From Apoda limacodes (lineage: Eukaryota > Arthropoda > Insecta > Lepidoptera > Limacodidae), in assembly GCA_946406115.1 (NCBI GenBank), contig OX291553.1, forward strand, positions 687,001 through 751,000: DNA of 64,000 nucleotides, written 5' to 3'. Each line of letters opens with the position of its first letter. Positions within the stretch are counted from its first letter, which is position 1. Both the position numbers and the translations under genes were made by a program. Below the pieces are notes generated by a model. It was not told the DNA's origin, did no database searches, and saw only the letters and a program-made list of their open reading frames with translations. Shown in pieces: positions 21,121 to 33,848 of the stretch.

Positions 21121-24100
21121 AAATAAAAATTAATTGAAAAAAAAATACAAGATAGGGGGGTTTGAAACGTGGTGTAAGAAGGTTGTTAGAGAGGGGTAAG
21201 TGGTGATAAAAGTGCGTGATCCCATGCACACATAACATTCTGTTACCACTACTTGACTCCGGAAACACTGCCCGAGGAAGAAGAGGATGCAACTTAACCA
21301 CGAGGAATCGCTGCTTAAGAAGGAAATCATAGTCTGTAGGTCACGAAGAGCTATATAGTAACCACATGGGGTTAAACTACGGCTAAATTGTGCCACCGTT
21401 ACTGGTTAGTAAATACTCTTATATTAGATGTTATTAGAGGAAAAGTTTCAGTGAAAATATTATATGTTCTTTGTGGAATCGTTTAGGTTGTGTTTTTAAG
21501 TTAACCAGTTAGGTGTGTTATATTAACCACTACGTGGCTTTGAACAATTTATTTCCGGGGACTTATTTCAATGAAAGATGTCTAATCTAACGTTGAAACA
21601 TCGTAATGACGACTTCGCCTTTTCTATCGGTTAGAAATTTATGGTGTTCTGGGATATTTTCAGCTAGCAAACTTTATTACTATTCTATTAGAGTAGAAGT
21701 GGGAACAAAGATTATACCGGCCATAATAATTATATAGCCCAGTAAACGTGTAGGTCTGCCAAGAGATATAGTAATTATTATGTGTATCCATATATCCATG
21801 GTGGCGTTAGTTGGGATTTACTATTTTGACTGGTTAGCTAGTGTAGGTGAGCGCTGATGTAAATCGTAAGGGGGCGCCCCATAAACCTACCTTCACTTCC
21901 TGAACACTTAGTACCTAGTTCCCACTCTACAAAACGAATGGATTAAGCATTTGTAAGCATTTTACTTCCACATGTGGAAGTAGCAAAAAATTGGGTTTCT
22001 TTGCGTAGGAATAACAGAAAAATAATATAACTCTTTAGTGCCTGTGTCCTTTAGTTCTGATATTCGAGTATTTGCTTTGCTTAGGTGTTTTTGTTTGGAC
22101 TTAAGAAATGGTGAAAACTTAAAGTGGGCATTATTTATCGTAGATTTGACTTTATTTATGTTCTTGATTATTTTCTTTTATGCTTATTTTGTATACTGTT
22201 GTTTGCTATATTACTCTGACGTATCTCCAAAAGAATTGGGTTTACTACTGATTTAACACAACAGTTTTTGGGTTCGGTTACAGTTACTCTTGAGCAGAAC
22301 AGCTTTTGAAATCAAGTGTTTTTATGTGAGTTTAAAGAACTAACGGTTACCTACGTAAATAAGACTTTAGAATGTTAAGGAAGTGATGGTCAGCAAGAAT
22401 ATTATACACCTATAGCAGAATAAAACGGCGACGACGCGCCGCCTGCTAGAAGAAATCCTATGGATCTTAAATACATATAGGGAAATTCTGAGAAATAAAG
22501 AATTGACTTGCAATTAAAAGAATGTATGCAATTAAAGAAGAATAAATAAGCGATCCAACAATATCTATGTCGCGTGATGAACGAGGTATGTAAATTTAAA
22601 ATACCTACGACAATTTAGGCATTAGCTAAGAAGATTCTTTGTTCCCCATAAAGACAAGTGCATTGAATTAAAAAAAATAAAGACTTAGAAAAATAATTTT
22701 GTTTACATAAACTGAAAAAAAAACCTGCATAACGCATATGATCGGATGGGTACCTATGTTAAAGCGTATACCTTAAGAGGGCCCCTAACGCGCATATACA
22801 TTTGCTTTACGGACGTTAAGCTGAAATCGACAATGTTAATCCCGAATAGAGTGAACAGTTTTTAGTGGCTAAAATATGTTATAGATACAACTTAGCGTAA
22901 AAAGTGGAAAATAATTTATTACAGTCACATCACATAAAATGTAAAAAGTATATTACAGTAATTTTCTAGCTTTGTAGTTGCTTAACATTTTATGAAATAA
23001 ATTATGTGCCCGCTACTAGTTGATAATGAGTTATGAATTTAAAATAGAAAAACGAGAGGTTCGGCCGTTATTTTCTTAAAGCAATGTTTTAACAGATATC
23101 TTAAAACAAACTCAGTAATTTGCCTGTTAAAGAATGTAGAAAGCCATGTTATTTTTTTCCAGTCTGAAAGTTGCAATAAGACGGTGGAATTGATTTTAAA
23201 AACGAGCCGAAAACTGCACATTCAAGTAGGGCGCAGCCTTAAATAGAAAGGGCAGTTTTTATCGAATAGTGAAAAAAAGTGTATATAAGTGCCACGTGTC
23301 AGCATTGCAGCCTTTATAGTCTCTGAATAAAATGGTTGTGACATACGGACAGAGAGACAGATAGCGCACAGCGCATAAATATTTACTAAATTTTATTTAA
23401 TTATTTTACTCAATTATTAACCACTTATGCAAATATAATTTGTCAATAGATGCTGTTCGAGAAGCGCAGATGCAGATACGTGGAGCAGGAACATTGACAA
23501 CGGAGATCCAAGAGAACCCCTTACTTGTTGACTGCAAAAAACATGTAACTGAAATTAAAAAAATATGTCAATAACGCAATAAACTTTTCTATTCAATTGG
23601 TTTTTTGCTTAATTCCTATGTTTTTAACTTTGTATTTGTTTTAACTAAGTACAAAGTATAAATTATACAAGTTTTCTTTTTGCCTCATGTCGTTTTATTT
23701 TTTTATGCGGTCATGGTCTCTTGGGCTTTGTCAGTCTTAGGTGAGAATCACTTGAATTGTAGCGCTTTAGCAGTGGGCCGAGCGGTGGGCGCCTAAGGTT
23801 AGAGCGGTAAGAGAAGTGGAGACCTACCATCTGTAGTATTAGGTGTGCCTTAATCTAGGTTAACACTTTTGAATGTAGGTAATGTAAGCCTTCCGCACAC
23901 TTCTTTTTAAGTTAGAGACCATTATGTGTACTAAACATACTTACATAACATCATGCATGTTTTCCTAAGCGGTAGGAAAAAACCAAAGACTTCCACTTGC
24001 TAGGATTGAAGCACTTCTTTTGCTTCATTTACTCGCATCAATAATCGTAACATTTAACAGTTTAGACTTTTAACCTCACCTTTCCTGAGAAATCAATGGA

Positions 24101-24122
24101 ATCAAGATGTGTTCAACAATGT
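21121..24122. other. Non-coding stretch
   Basis: I find no gene with recognisable domains. A TATA-like tatataag at about 23283, followed ~25 bp later by an initiator-like tcagcatt, could be a promoter (low confidence). The short minus-strand frames at 21119-21396 show no motif. Confidence 0.35.
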
Positions 24123-24180
24123 GCTCTACCTATACAAGCTCTACCTATACAAGCTCTACCTATACAAGCTCTACCTATAC
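24123..24180. repeat. Tandem repeat, 15-bp unit x ~4
   Basis: The unit gctctacctatacaa is repeated four times; the last copy is partial. Confidence 0.9.
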
Positions 24181-25439
24181 TAAACTTTCTATCTCGGTCC
24201 TCCTCTCCACATGCCCAAATCACCTTAACATGGCTTTCTCAATGATTGTCACTTACATCTCTCACTTCGCCTTCTTATTCTGTCATTTAGGATTAGGGTT
24301 GTAACGACAATAGTGGCAGGTGTACAACGGCAATTTCGCTCGTTTTTTTTTGCGTACACCTAGGTCTACAACACCCTATAGGTCCACCACGCATCCCTCA
24401 ACTTTTCCACAATATCAATGCTACTTTCATGTTTCTTATACTTAATATATAATGGCACACTGAATATAGACCATTCACTTCATATATTAGTTTAATAATA
24501 TAAGGCTAGCGTTTAACTATTCACTTTTACCTACCCTTTCAATCCTAGTTTGAGATGTTCTTGTTAACTTCTCAGTTATTATGACCCTTTTACAGCAGCA
24601 ATACTCCGTAAGCATTACTTTAGCCTCAGTTTGTTCTGTGTGTTTCTTACTATGTAACAAGTATCTGCATCTTTGCTGAAATTTAAAACAAATTTGATTT
24701 AAAATCACTTGTTTGCTAACAACGAACTTAAATACCTAACATATTATCGGATAGTTTACATACACAGTCATATATAACTAATTGACATTAACCGCGCTTA
24801 AGTCTTATGTAGCAGCCAAAGACCTTGAGAGAGTGGGCGGTCTTTAGTAAATCCCCGTCCCTCCACCCGCTGTAAAACATCGCGCGCTCGGTACGGCGCG
24901 TCTATGACAACGCATCAAAGAGTAAACAGTCACAGAACGGAAACAATTCACAAATTATTGTGAATATTACACAACACGAATTATTGCCTAGTCGTAGGTA
25001 CATACTTTGATTTTAGTTAAATATCATATTCATATTGATACACGCAATCGGGTGAATATTTCGTTTCGTGCAAATTTAGCGTTTTAGAGAATGGTAAAAA
25101 GTTTACCGATTCGTATTTTTTAATACAGTCTATATGTATATATATAGTGCGATGGTAGAAAGTAGTCGTGGGCATAATTTTGCACAATTCCTTAGAACAC
25201 ATTGCATTATACAAGCAAGCAAGGCAAGAAGTTCTATTTAAAGTAATAATACAATACTTTGAAAATTAGCTTACAACTGTATAATATGTATTGAAACACT
25301 TAGTAGGTTTTTTTTTGTTTTTGTGTAGCATAGTATAGTAGTAGCATACACCATTTAAAAGTACTCCGATATTTAATAGTACTAGTAGCATTAGCGCCAT
25401 CATAATTATATATTATATTTAACATTTTCAGGGAAACAA

Positions 25440-26935
25440 AAAGCACAGAAATACAAATTAGAAATGATATAAATAACTGAAGGCTCTAAAAGTTCCACAG
25501 ATAGTTACAGTTTATCATATACATTACAATGTTCAAAAGTTATCGATAACTCATTCATGAAGTTAATTAGGTCGATACAGTAGAGTTAAAGTCAAGTTAA
25601 GATACATTTTTAACGGAAAAACTCATTGGCTAATAAAGTTCTTAATTTTACAGCACTAGTATTAAAAAGGTCAAGGTCCAGTCTAGCATTTAATTTGTTA
25701 AAGTAATCAGTAGCCCCACGAATATATGAATTCTGTCTATAATTTGTGTTTACCAATTCCAACGAAAAAATAGGACTTTGCCTGCGCAATCTAGATGGAA
25801 CATATAGATTCAGTTTACTCAGTAGTTCAGGACCATTAATTTCGCTCTGTGCAAATGTTATAAGTATAATGATATCTGCAATTTCTCGACGAATCGGAAG
25901 GAGATGGTATTTTTGCAAGCTAGAATTTAGTCTTTGGCTGGGGTAGAAGTTCGACAATTGAGGTACCCAAGAAATTTCCTTTGTATTGCCTCAATTATTG
26001 TTTTGTAAGTATTATATTTAGCATTCCAGATTTGAGAGCAATATTCTAACTTGCTTCTATGTAATGTACAAAATAATATTTTAAAAGTTTTTTTATTCTT
26101 AAATTCTCTACATGTTCGCATAGTAAATTCTAGTGATTTATATGATTTCTTTATTATATTATTAATATGTTCATTATATTATGTTCATCATATTATGTTC
26201 AAAAATTAATTTAGAATCATGTATTACACCTAAGTCTTTCTTCATAGCAACTCATAGTTTTTCAGGTAATACTTACTAAGTATTAGATGTTTGCGTCGGG
26301 TAAATGATAAGACAGAAATGTTAGCACCACAATACTCATCAAGTCTAACAAGATCTTCCTGAAGAGAAGAAACATCTGCAATCGTAGTTATAGACTTTTC
26401 ATGTCATTTAGCAAAAATAAGTTCTTTAGACTTTTTAAAGCAAACATCGATATCAGAAATAAAGATTAAAAAGAGGAGAGGACCCAAAAGAGATCCCTGG
26501 GGCACACCACTTGGAACTTTAACCCAGCTAGAGATTTAATAGTTACCTACGACTGCTTGCGAGTGATTGGTATATATGACATAAACCAACGATGTAAGTT
26601 AACATGGACTCATTGAGCAGGATTAAACTGATCTTTCAGTACAGTAACAACATCTGCATGTACAATTTTCAGAAATACTTTAGCAATATTTCATAATTTA
26701 AATATTGGTCTTTAGTGTTATACAACTGAAATTAAACCTTTTTTTATGAACTGGTGTTATAAAAGCTTGCTTCCAGATATCTGGCACTTAGCCTTCATTA
26801 ATAGATCTTTGAAATAATAATGACAGTGGTAATGCTAAATTTTGCGCACAATTAACTAAAAAAATAGGTGGTATCAAATCGGGTTCAGCAGATTGATCTT
26901 GATTCCCATTTATATAAGACGAAAAATACTTTGTT
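25440..26935 (-). pseudogene. LINE reverse-transcriptase pseudogene inside the left arm
   Basis: Minus-strand blocks in order are: a VPDIWKQAFITPVHKK thumb-side block (about 26750-26800), [19 protein letters not shown] (about 26460-26520; RT motif with P-Q-G), TLHRSKLEYCSQIWNAKYN (about 26010-26070) and RRQSPIFSLELVNTNYRQ (about 25720-25790), ending near 25610. Frameshifts separate them, and the catalytic Y/F-A-D-D block is not readable. It is absent from the right arm, so it either entered the left arm after the duplication or was lost from the right. Confidence 0.75.
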
Positions 26936-26937
26936 TT

Positions 26938-27000
26938 TTTATACCACTAAGGTGACAAACAAGCCCATTGTCCGCCTGATGCTAGGCCTACCGCCTAGGT
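26938..27000 (-). repeat. LINE 3' tail remnant (left-arm copy)
   Basis: It reads ataccactaaggtgacaaac, then aagcccattgtccgcctgat, which is the tail of the LINE family at 3105-3826. Its mirror copy is at about 31895-31950 in the right arm, so this insertion predates the inverted duplication. Confidence 0.7.
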
Positions 27001-27635
27001 AAAACATTAATATTGCATTTCTAATATATTGACAAGTTATTGTTGTATTATTTGGTACAGTTATTTAGGATCGAAAATCAACCAGAATGATAAATAAATA
27101 TAATACGAAGTGTCCCAAGGTACGCCACCCTCTCCTATATACCAAACTTTTTGAGTATGTAAATTTTAATTGCTTTTACAGCATATGTACTTAAACCTCA
27201 ACATAACGCGAAGCGAAGATATATGTTGTAAAGATATATTATTACATTGTGTATTAAATAACCAGTATAGAATGTAACACATAATTTCTCATTACAACTT
27301 GTGATTTCTCATTACGATTCGATATATCTAGAAGGTAATGAACGGTAATGAGATAAATGGTAATTAATTTTTTTATAAAGTATAATTACAATGTCTTTTA
27401 AACCTTTGCCTTGCCCGACAGCAAAGAGATGACTGTCTCCGACTCTACTGAGCGGGGGACCGACTCGCACTTGGCCGATTTTTCTAGATTTACAACACAA
27501 AATCAGATAAATCATTGATTGCGTCTAATGAAATCATTTTTTTTATAGTTTTATATAGTTGCCCTAGCACCTATAAAGGGTTTCGTAACACAAAGTCAAA
27601 ACAATAAAACTTATTTGACAACTTATTGTAAGTAT

Positions 27636-27655
27636 ATATATATATATATATATAT
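27636..27655. repeat. (TA)n microsatellite
   Basis: About ten uninterrupted TA dinucleotides. Confidence 0.85.
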
Positions 27656-28325
27656 CTATACCACATACTTATTATTTTACTACAATAATAGGTACTTTAT
27701 AAGATAGTCGACGATATATGAAGAGGTTTACGGATGAACCTTTTAATGCCGAACGGGGAAACCAGGGTAAGGGAGTGAGTCCTATAATTCTATCATTCGT
27801 TCTGATAAAATCAGGCAGGTGTCCTATATAAAAAAAAATAGTCTGTTAGTTTTGTTAAAAAAAAAAAAAAATATATATTAGGGTAGCTCTCTGGAGATTA
27901 AACTTAAGTAATAGTCCACCGAAATTGGACTAAAAAATAGTATTTAGAGAAAAATATATGAGCACAAAATTGTAAAGCAGAAATTTTCCGAAAAAAGTAC
28001 GCTTTTCAATATCATTGATAACGGCAAGTTTTCCCGCTATAGTGCGCGTTACATCTATATGTTTAACATAGGTACATTCTGCTTTTTCTCGAACACTAGA
28101 CTGGCTTTGTTAAATTACGATGGAAACATAATCAGTCATATCAAAATTCGGAAAAATCTAAACGTATTTGGTACCTATATTCTTCATGCGCGAGATCATA
28201 AACTATAGGTAAGTACGAGTACTTAACTAAACAAAAACAACAAAAAACCTAAAGCGTCTACGCGCAAAACACAATATCAAACAATTCATTCTATTTTCTA
28301 TTGCAAATTTAGTCCGGGACCATTA

Positions 28326-29759
28326 GCGTATTTTGAGGTCATAAGTTACAAAATTTCTAAAGTCGCTAATTTTTTGCATATGGATACAGTGTGCACCTAT
28401 GAAACCTATATTGCGTTTTGTGTCATTTCTTGAACTTGCATTTTCAGTAATTCGATGATTTGTGACAATTTTTTTAATTTCAAATTAAAACAGGCAAAAT
28501 TAAATTAAAGTTAAAAAATATAACAGTATCATATTAAGGATAGCTTGGGTAGTGTACAAACCCAGTTTGTGTCATCTTCGTCCATTGCAAACTGATATAC
28601 AGTCAGTATGTAAAATCATCGTCAAAAAAAATTATAGTTGAAAAAAATAATAAAACCAATCGCAGATCACATAAATATACCCATTGAATTAATTTGTGCC
28701 TAATCAGGACACGCGATTTTAAGATTTTTGATTATTTCCTTTTTCCAAGCTGCAAATGCGTAAAAAATATTAGAATAATAAGAGTTCACATAATCAAGAT
28801 AATAAAGTCGTAACAAATGCGAAGTTTTAATTTGTATCATTTTCATCCACGATATAAATAAATATAAAACATAAAAGCACTAATTTAAAGTATTTAATTG
28901 CACGGCCGCGGCCAGGCACGACGGCGGCGGCGGCGCAGCGGGGCGGGGCGGGGCGTGCGGCAGACAAAGATACTTACCTGCACAAGCGCGCTTCTGCGAT
29001 CCCAATACATACGAATTTGTGCATTAATAGAGATGATAAGGGCTCTACGACTCTACGCTGCTGAATTGTAGCTTAATGTTGCACAAGTCCATAACTTCTC
29101 CATTCAACCGTCGAAGAGTGGCTATTCCACTGTTTGATATTTAATATCTAAAACTAAGAATTATATACCTAAATGTTTTTTTAACATAATTGAGTATATA
29201 TCGAATCAGAATCCTAAAATATAACTGGATCTCAAAGAAGTACCTAAGCGTCAAAAAATTCGTTTTTAAACACGTACTTTAGACGTAAATAAATAACATA
29301 CAGAGTAGGTACGCAAAGTCAAAAATAATTCCTATGCAACATAGTTTATTTTTTCAAACTTTCAATTATCCAACTTGAGTTTTTTTATAATCACACTAAG
29401 AGCAATGGTATTTTCCTAATTATTTGAATAAAAAAAAAACAACCGGCTTCAAAAAGATGAACTAAAAAGGTAAAAATAATTACTTATTTTTAAAAAATCT
29501 GATCTGTTACGTACATAAAAATAATATTAAATATGAGCTTTGTGTAGGCTTCTTCTCGGTTTCAGAAGCTTCGAAAAATCTGAGAAAAATATATGTACAT
29601 TATCAATTCCTCTATAATTAATGTGACATTTGGTTTTCTTGTAACTTGCTTCGTTTTTTAATTAAAAATGAAAATGCAATGCAGTCTTTTAAAATTAAAT
29701 TCGTAACTACTGCTAAACGGTTGCGACGATTTTGATCCTATTTGATTTTTAATTGTGTG
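28326..29759. other. Spacer (loop) of the giant inverted repeat, with a GC island
   Basis: 1.4 kb separate the arms. 28900-28960 is strikingly GC-rich (cggccgcggcc, repeated ggcggc and ggggc). On the minus strand it is preceded by a perfect splice donor context, TGCAG|GTAAGT (28970-28980). That is what a first exon with a CpG-rich first intron would look like, but no coding exon can be followed. Confidence 0.45.
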
Positions 29760-30594
29760 TGTGCGTTTAAAGAATTTGCAATAGAGAATAGAATGAATTG
29801 TTTGATATTGTGTTTTGCGCTTAGACGCTTTAGGTTATTATTTTAGTTAAGTACTCGTGCCTACCTATAGTTTATGATCTCGCGCATGAAGAATATAGGT
29901 ACCAAATACGTTTAGATTTTTCTAAATTTTGATATGACAACTGATTATATTTCCATCGTAATTTAACAAAGCCAGTCTAGTATTCGAGTAAAATACAGAA
30001 TGAACCTAAGTTATACATATAGTTATATATATAACGCGCACTACAGCGAGAAAACTTGCCGTTATCAATGGTATTGAAAAGCGTACTTTGGTTGGAAATT
30101 TTCTGCTTTACAATTTTGTGCTCACATTTTTTCTCGAAAAGTTTTAGAGTAAAACAAATATATATATTAATATATATTAATATATATTAACGTATGTATA
30201 CGATACCACGACGCCTTCTCTTTCAAGTAGCTGGTAAAAAAACTGATCTGCTACTCAAAATCTAAAAAATTATTTGACATATGATTTATTTCATTAAATC
30301 TATTTGCATATTTTACTATTTTTAGTCCATTTTCGGTGGACTATTACTTAAGTTCTATTTCCGGAGTGCTACTATAATATATCTTTATAATTTTTTTTAA
30401 CGAAACTGACAGACTATTATTATGTTCATATAGTTCATATAGGACACCTACCTGATTTTATCAGAACGTATGATAGAATTATAGGACTTACTCTCTTACC
30501 CCGGTTTCCCCGTTCGGCATTAAAAAGGTTCATTCGTAAACCTTTTCATATATAGTCGACTATATCTTGTAACGTACCTATTATTGTAGTAAAA

Positions 30595-30680
30595 GTGCCA
30601 GTCGCGGACAAAGGGTTCCGTCCTATTATCTATAAAAACGTCAAAAAAATCACGTTTGTTGTACGGGAGCCCCCCTAAAA
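30595..30680 (+). repeat. Fragment of the dispersed 'aagggttccgt' repeat
   Basis: The phrases gtgccagtcgcggacaaagg and cacgtttgttgtacgggag are the same family as 20094-20490. Confidence 0.6.
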
Positions 30681-30689
30681 TTTTTTTTT

Positions 30690-31233
30690 AAGCTATTGCA
30701 TAGCTTCTATCGCGGGCCTTGAGCGCGGGGACCGAATCCAGAAATTCCGTAACGAAAAAACCTCACGCTCCCCACTCCGACGGGCAAGGAGGTGTGGCTT
30801 GAAGGCCGTGCATCGTCTAACGTCGTTTCAGTTCGGCAGTCTTCGACACGGCGTTGTGTGCGATAAGACGTGTTGTACGACTCTACGAAACTCGCACGAA
30901 TCGAGACGAGTATTTAGAGGATATTAAGTCGCAAACTTATGTTTCTTATTTCAGTTATCATAAACCTATAGTTTCAATGATAAATATTCCTGAATAACCT
31001 ACAGCTACTGTAAGATAATAAAACCCACATGTATTGTAAAATAATAAAAATATTTTAAACAATATTAACTTTTTTTATTTATTTAATAATAGAAAAATTT
31101 GTTTTCTTATCGGTCACCACGCTCAAAAAGTGTAACTTGAATTAATATCAAAGAAAAAGAAATACTGCAAGAATAAAATAAATAAATAAAATTATAATTG
31201 CATAAGTTGATACAAAATGCTATGCAATAGCTT
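30690..31233. mobile_element. MITE-like element with 15-bp inverted ends
   Basis: aagctattgcatagc at 30690-30704 is exactly the reverse complement of 31219-31233. The ~514 bp between the ends is non-coding and includes a GC-rich first third (30710-30900), which I recall as a common lepidopteran repeat. No target duplication is evident, and the GC-rich flank beyond 31233 may belong to the same repeat. The class is therefore uncertain. Confidence 0.4.
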
Positions 31234-32689
31234 TACCGCGGCAGTCCCCGAGTGCCACACGTCTTTTTATTTAATTATTTTTTGGAAGAACAGGCAGATG
31301 TAAACATGTATATCTTTCTAAATACGACGTATAGTTGGTAAAAGATCATATTTAAATGATAATATAGGACTTGGAAATGTGTCCCTTAATGTTCCCCTCG
31401 TTACCATTCGATGATACGTACGACTATGCTGTCGCACCCCGCTCAGTAGAGCCGGAGACAGTCATCTTTTTGCTGTCGGGCAAGGCACAGGTTTGAAAGA
31501 TATTGTAATTACATACATTATAAAAAAAATAATAACCATTTATTTCATTACCGTTCATTACCTTCCAGATATATCGAATGGTAATGAGAAATCACAAATA
31601 GTAATGAGAAATTATGTTACATTCTACAGTGGTTATTTAATACACAATGTAATAATATATCTTTACAAGATATATCTTCGCTTCTCGTTATGTTGAGGTT
31701 TAAGTACATATGCTGTAAAGCAATTAAAATTTACATACTCAAAAAATTTGGAATATAGGAAAGGGTGGCATACCTTGGGACACTTCGTATTATATTTATT
31801 TATCATTCTGGTTGCTTTTCGAACCTAAACAAGTGTACCAAATAATACAGCAATAACTTGACAAGAAGTGCAATATTAATGTTTTACCTAGGCGGTAAGC
31901 CTAGTATCAGGCGGACAATTAGCTTGTTTGTCACCTTAGTGGTATAAAGAAACTAAATGTTTTCCGTCTTATATATGTACGATTTTCTATAATTTCGTAC
32001 CTATCAAAGGGGTCCCAAGGTATTTGCATAATTGTACCCTGGAACAGTGCGACTTTAAATTTATATCAAATCATCATCCAAAACATTCACTCCAAATAAT
32101 ATTTGTTAAGGTCAATATAGTAGATGATATTTTATTTTCACGCCTCGTTGTCCCTCCAATCTTTCCTTATAGCGGCTTCATACTTAGTTTTTTTTTTACG
32201 AATTCACAAATAGAGTCCTTTAATTTGGTGTCAAAAACATGAAAGTGTAGCCATACAAGTTTCGGCCTTTTATATGCACTATAAAAGTCTTCTTAGGCAT
32301 CACTTTAGATACTAAATTGTAATAGCACTCACATATTTCTCTCTTAGCGCGAAAACTTAGTTTAGCCGCCTATTCTGTCAGAAAATTTTCTTGAAGTTTT
32401 TAAGTAGCCTATGTTTATAATATTTATTATATTCATGGGTAGTATGGATATGGTATACATATGATTGTGCAAGAATATAATTGTGATGGCGGTAATGCTA
32501 CTAGTACTATTAAATATCGGAGTACTCTTAAATATCTGAATTTCTTCACGATTAGACTCTTCATATGGTGTGCCCCCTACGCTACATAAAAACAAAAAAA
32601 TAACCTACTAAGTGTTTCAATACATATTGTATAGTTGTGAGCTGATTATCAAAGTATTGTATTATTACTTTAAATATAACCTCTTGCCT

Positions 32690-33015
32690 TGCTTGTTTGT
32701 ATAGTGCAATGTGTTCTAAGGATTTTTTCAAAATTATGCCGACGGCTACTTTCCTCCATCGCACCGTTCGCAATCGGCAGGGAATTTATCTTCGCACCTT
32801 AGAATATAAATAGTCACATACAGTGCGGTTTTAGACAAAAGAAACACTTAGGTTGTGTAATGGGCTCTCTGCCAAGGAGCAAGAAAGAAGTTATTTGTTT
32901 TTTTAAGGGTGGGCAACGTGCAGATGATGCCCCAGGTGTTGCAACGTCCGGTGACTGTTAACTATCAGGCGGACCGCAAGCTTGTTTCCCACCTTAGTGG
33001 TATAAAAAAATCTAG
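32690..33015 (+). pseudogene. LINE 3' end fragment (right arm)
   Basis: Blocks CSKDFFKIMPTATF and HRTVRNRQGI, then a TCR/CC-rich end and the tail gcggaccgcaagcttgtttc plus ttagtggtataaaa, match the 3105-3826 family with frameshifts. A shorter mirror copy is in the left arm (about 25140-25215). Confidence 0.65.
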
Positions 33016-33848
33016 ATAGAATAATAATAATATATATTAAGTAATATATAAGTAGTTTTATGTATATATATTAAATAAATATATAATACACACGTAGGTA
33101 CCTTTTTATTATAAATAAAGGCTTAGTATCATGATCTTTAGTATGCCAATACATACTTTACTTAAATTTCAGAATTGTGTAGAGCCTTTATTGTAATATT
33201 TTGCAGACTCACTTACTAAAAGTTAACTTCGAAAGCAAAAGTTTTAAATTGTTTTGGATTATACATAAAATATATTTTTTATATTGTGTTCCGACTTTAA
33301 GAGGCTAAAATAAGGCTGATTTTATAACTTTTTTTTTAATTACCATTTTCATCGATGTTATTACCATTTATTAATTTCTCATTACCATTCATGTAAAACC
33401 TCATTACCGTTTCTTGAAAAAATTCAAACGTCAATTTATTGCAAAATCATAGCAAAATCTACAGTAACTTTCCCTTTGTTATAATTGACAAAACTTTTTG
33501 TACACTATATGTATACATATACACACTGCATTAAAAAATACAATAAAAACACGAATCGGTAAACTTTTTTTACCATTATCTAAAACGCAAAAGCACGAAA
33601 TGAAAAACTCACCTGAGTGCGTGTATCAATATGAATATAACATTTAACTAAAAACAAAGTAGGTATGTACCTACGACGAGGCAATAATTCGTGAATTGTT
33701 TCCATTCTGTGACTTGCTTACTCTTTGATGCGTTGTCATAGTCGCGCCTTACCGAGTGCGCGATGTTTTACAGCGGGTATAGGGACGGGGATTTACTAAA
33801 GACCGCCCACTCTCTCAAGGTCTTTGGCTGCTACATAAGCCTTAAGGT

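Larger units (their letters stand above)
24795..28325 (+). repeat. Giant inverted repeat, left arm
   Basis: The left arm pairs in reverse with 29760-33848. Matching landmarks run all along it: the 24800-24860 block (tagcagccaaagaccttgag) with 33795-33840; 25085-25120 with ~33560-33595; 25220-25420 with 32460-32690; 27000-27300 with 31590-31900; 27700-27830 with 30420-30560; 28030-28090 with 29995-30065; and 28245-28310 with 29765-29830. The arms have clearly diverged in substitutions and small indels. The left arm carries an extra LINE (25440-26930). Confidence 0.85.
29760..33848 (-). repeat. Giant inverted repeat, right arm
   Basis: This is the reverse-complement partner of 24795-28325. Arm-specific content includes a dispersed repeat plus a MITE-like block (30600-31265) and an unrecognised segment at about 31980-32450, both absent from the left arm. 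The left arm instead has a LINE. Homology ends at the cttaagg near 33845, as on the other side. Confidence 0.85.

Noticed and set aside
21119..21396. 88-codon minus-strand frame
   Set aside because: Hydrophobic and low-complexity, with no motif, splice structure or neighbours; the overlapping alternative frames are equally likely by chance.
24795..33848. Assembly artefact as the explanation of the giant inverted repeat
   Set aside because: The arms differ by many substitutions, indels and arm-specific insertions, which an inverted mis-assembly of one sequence would not show.
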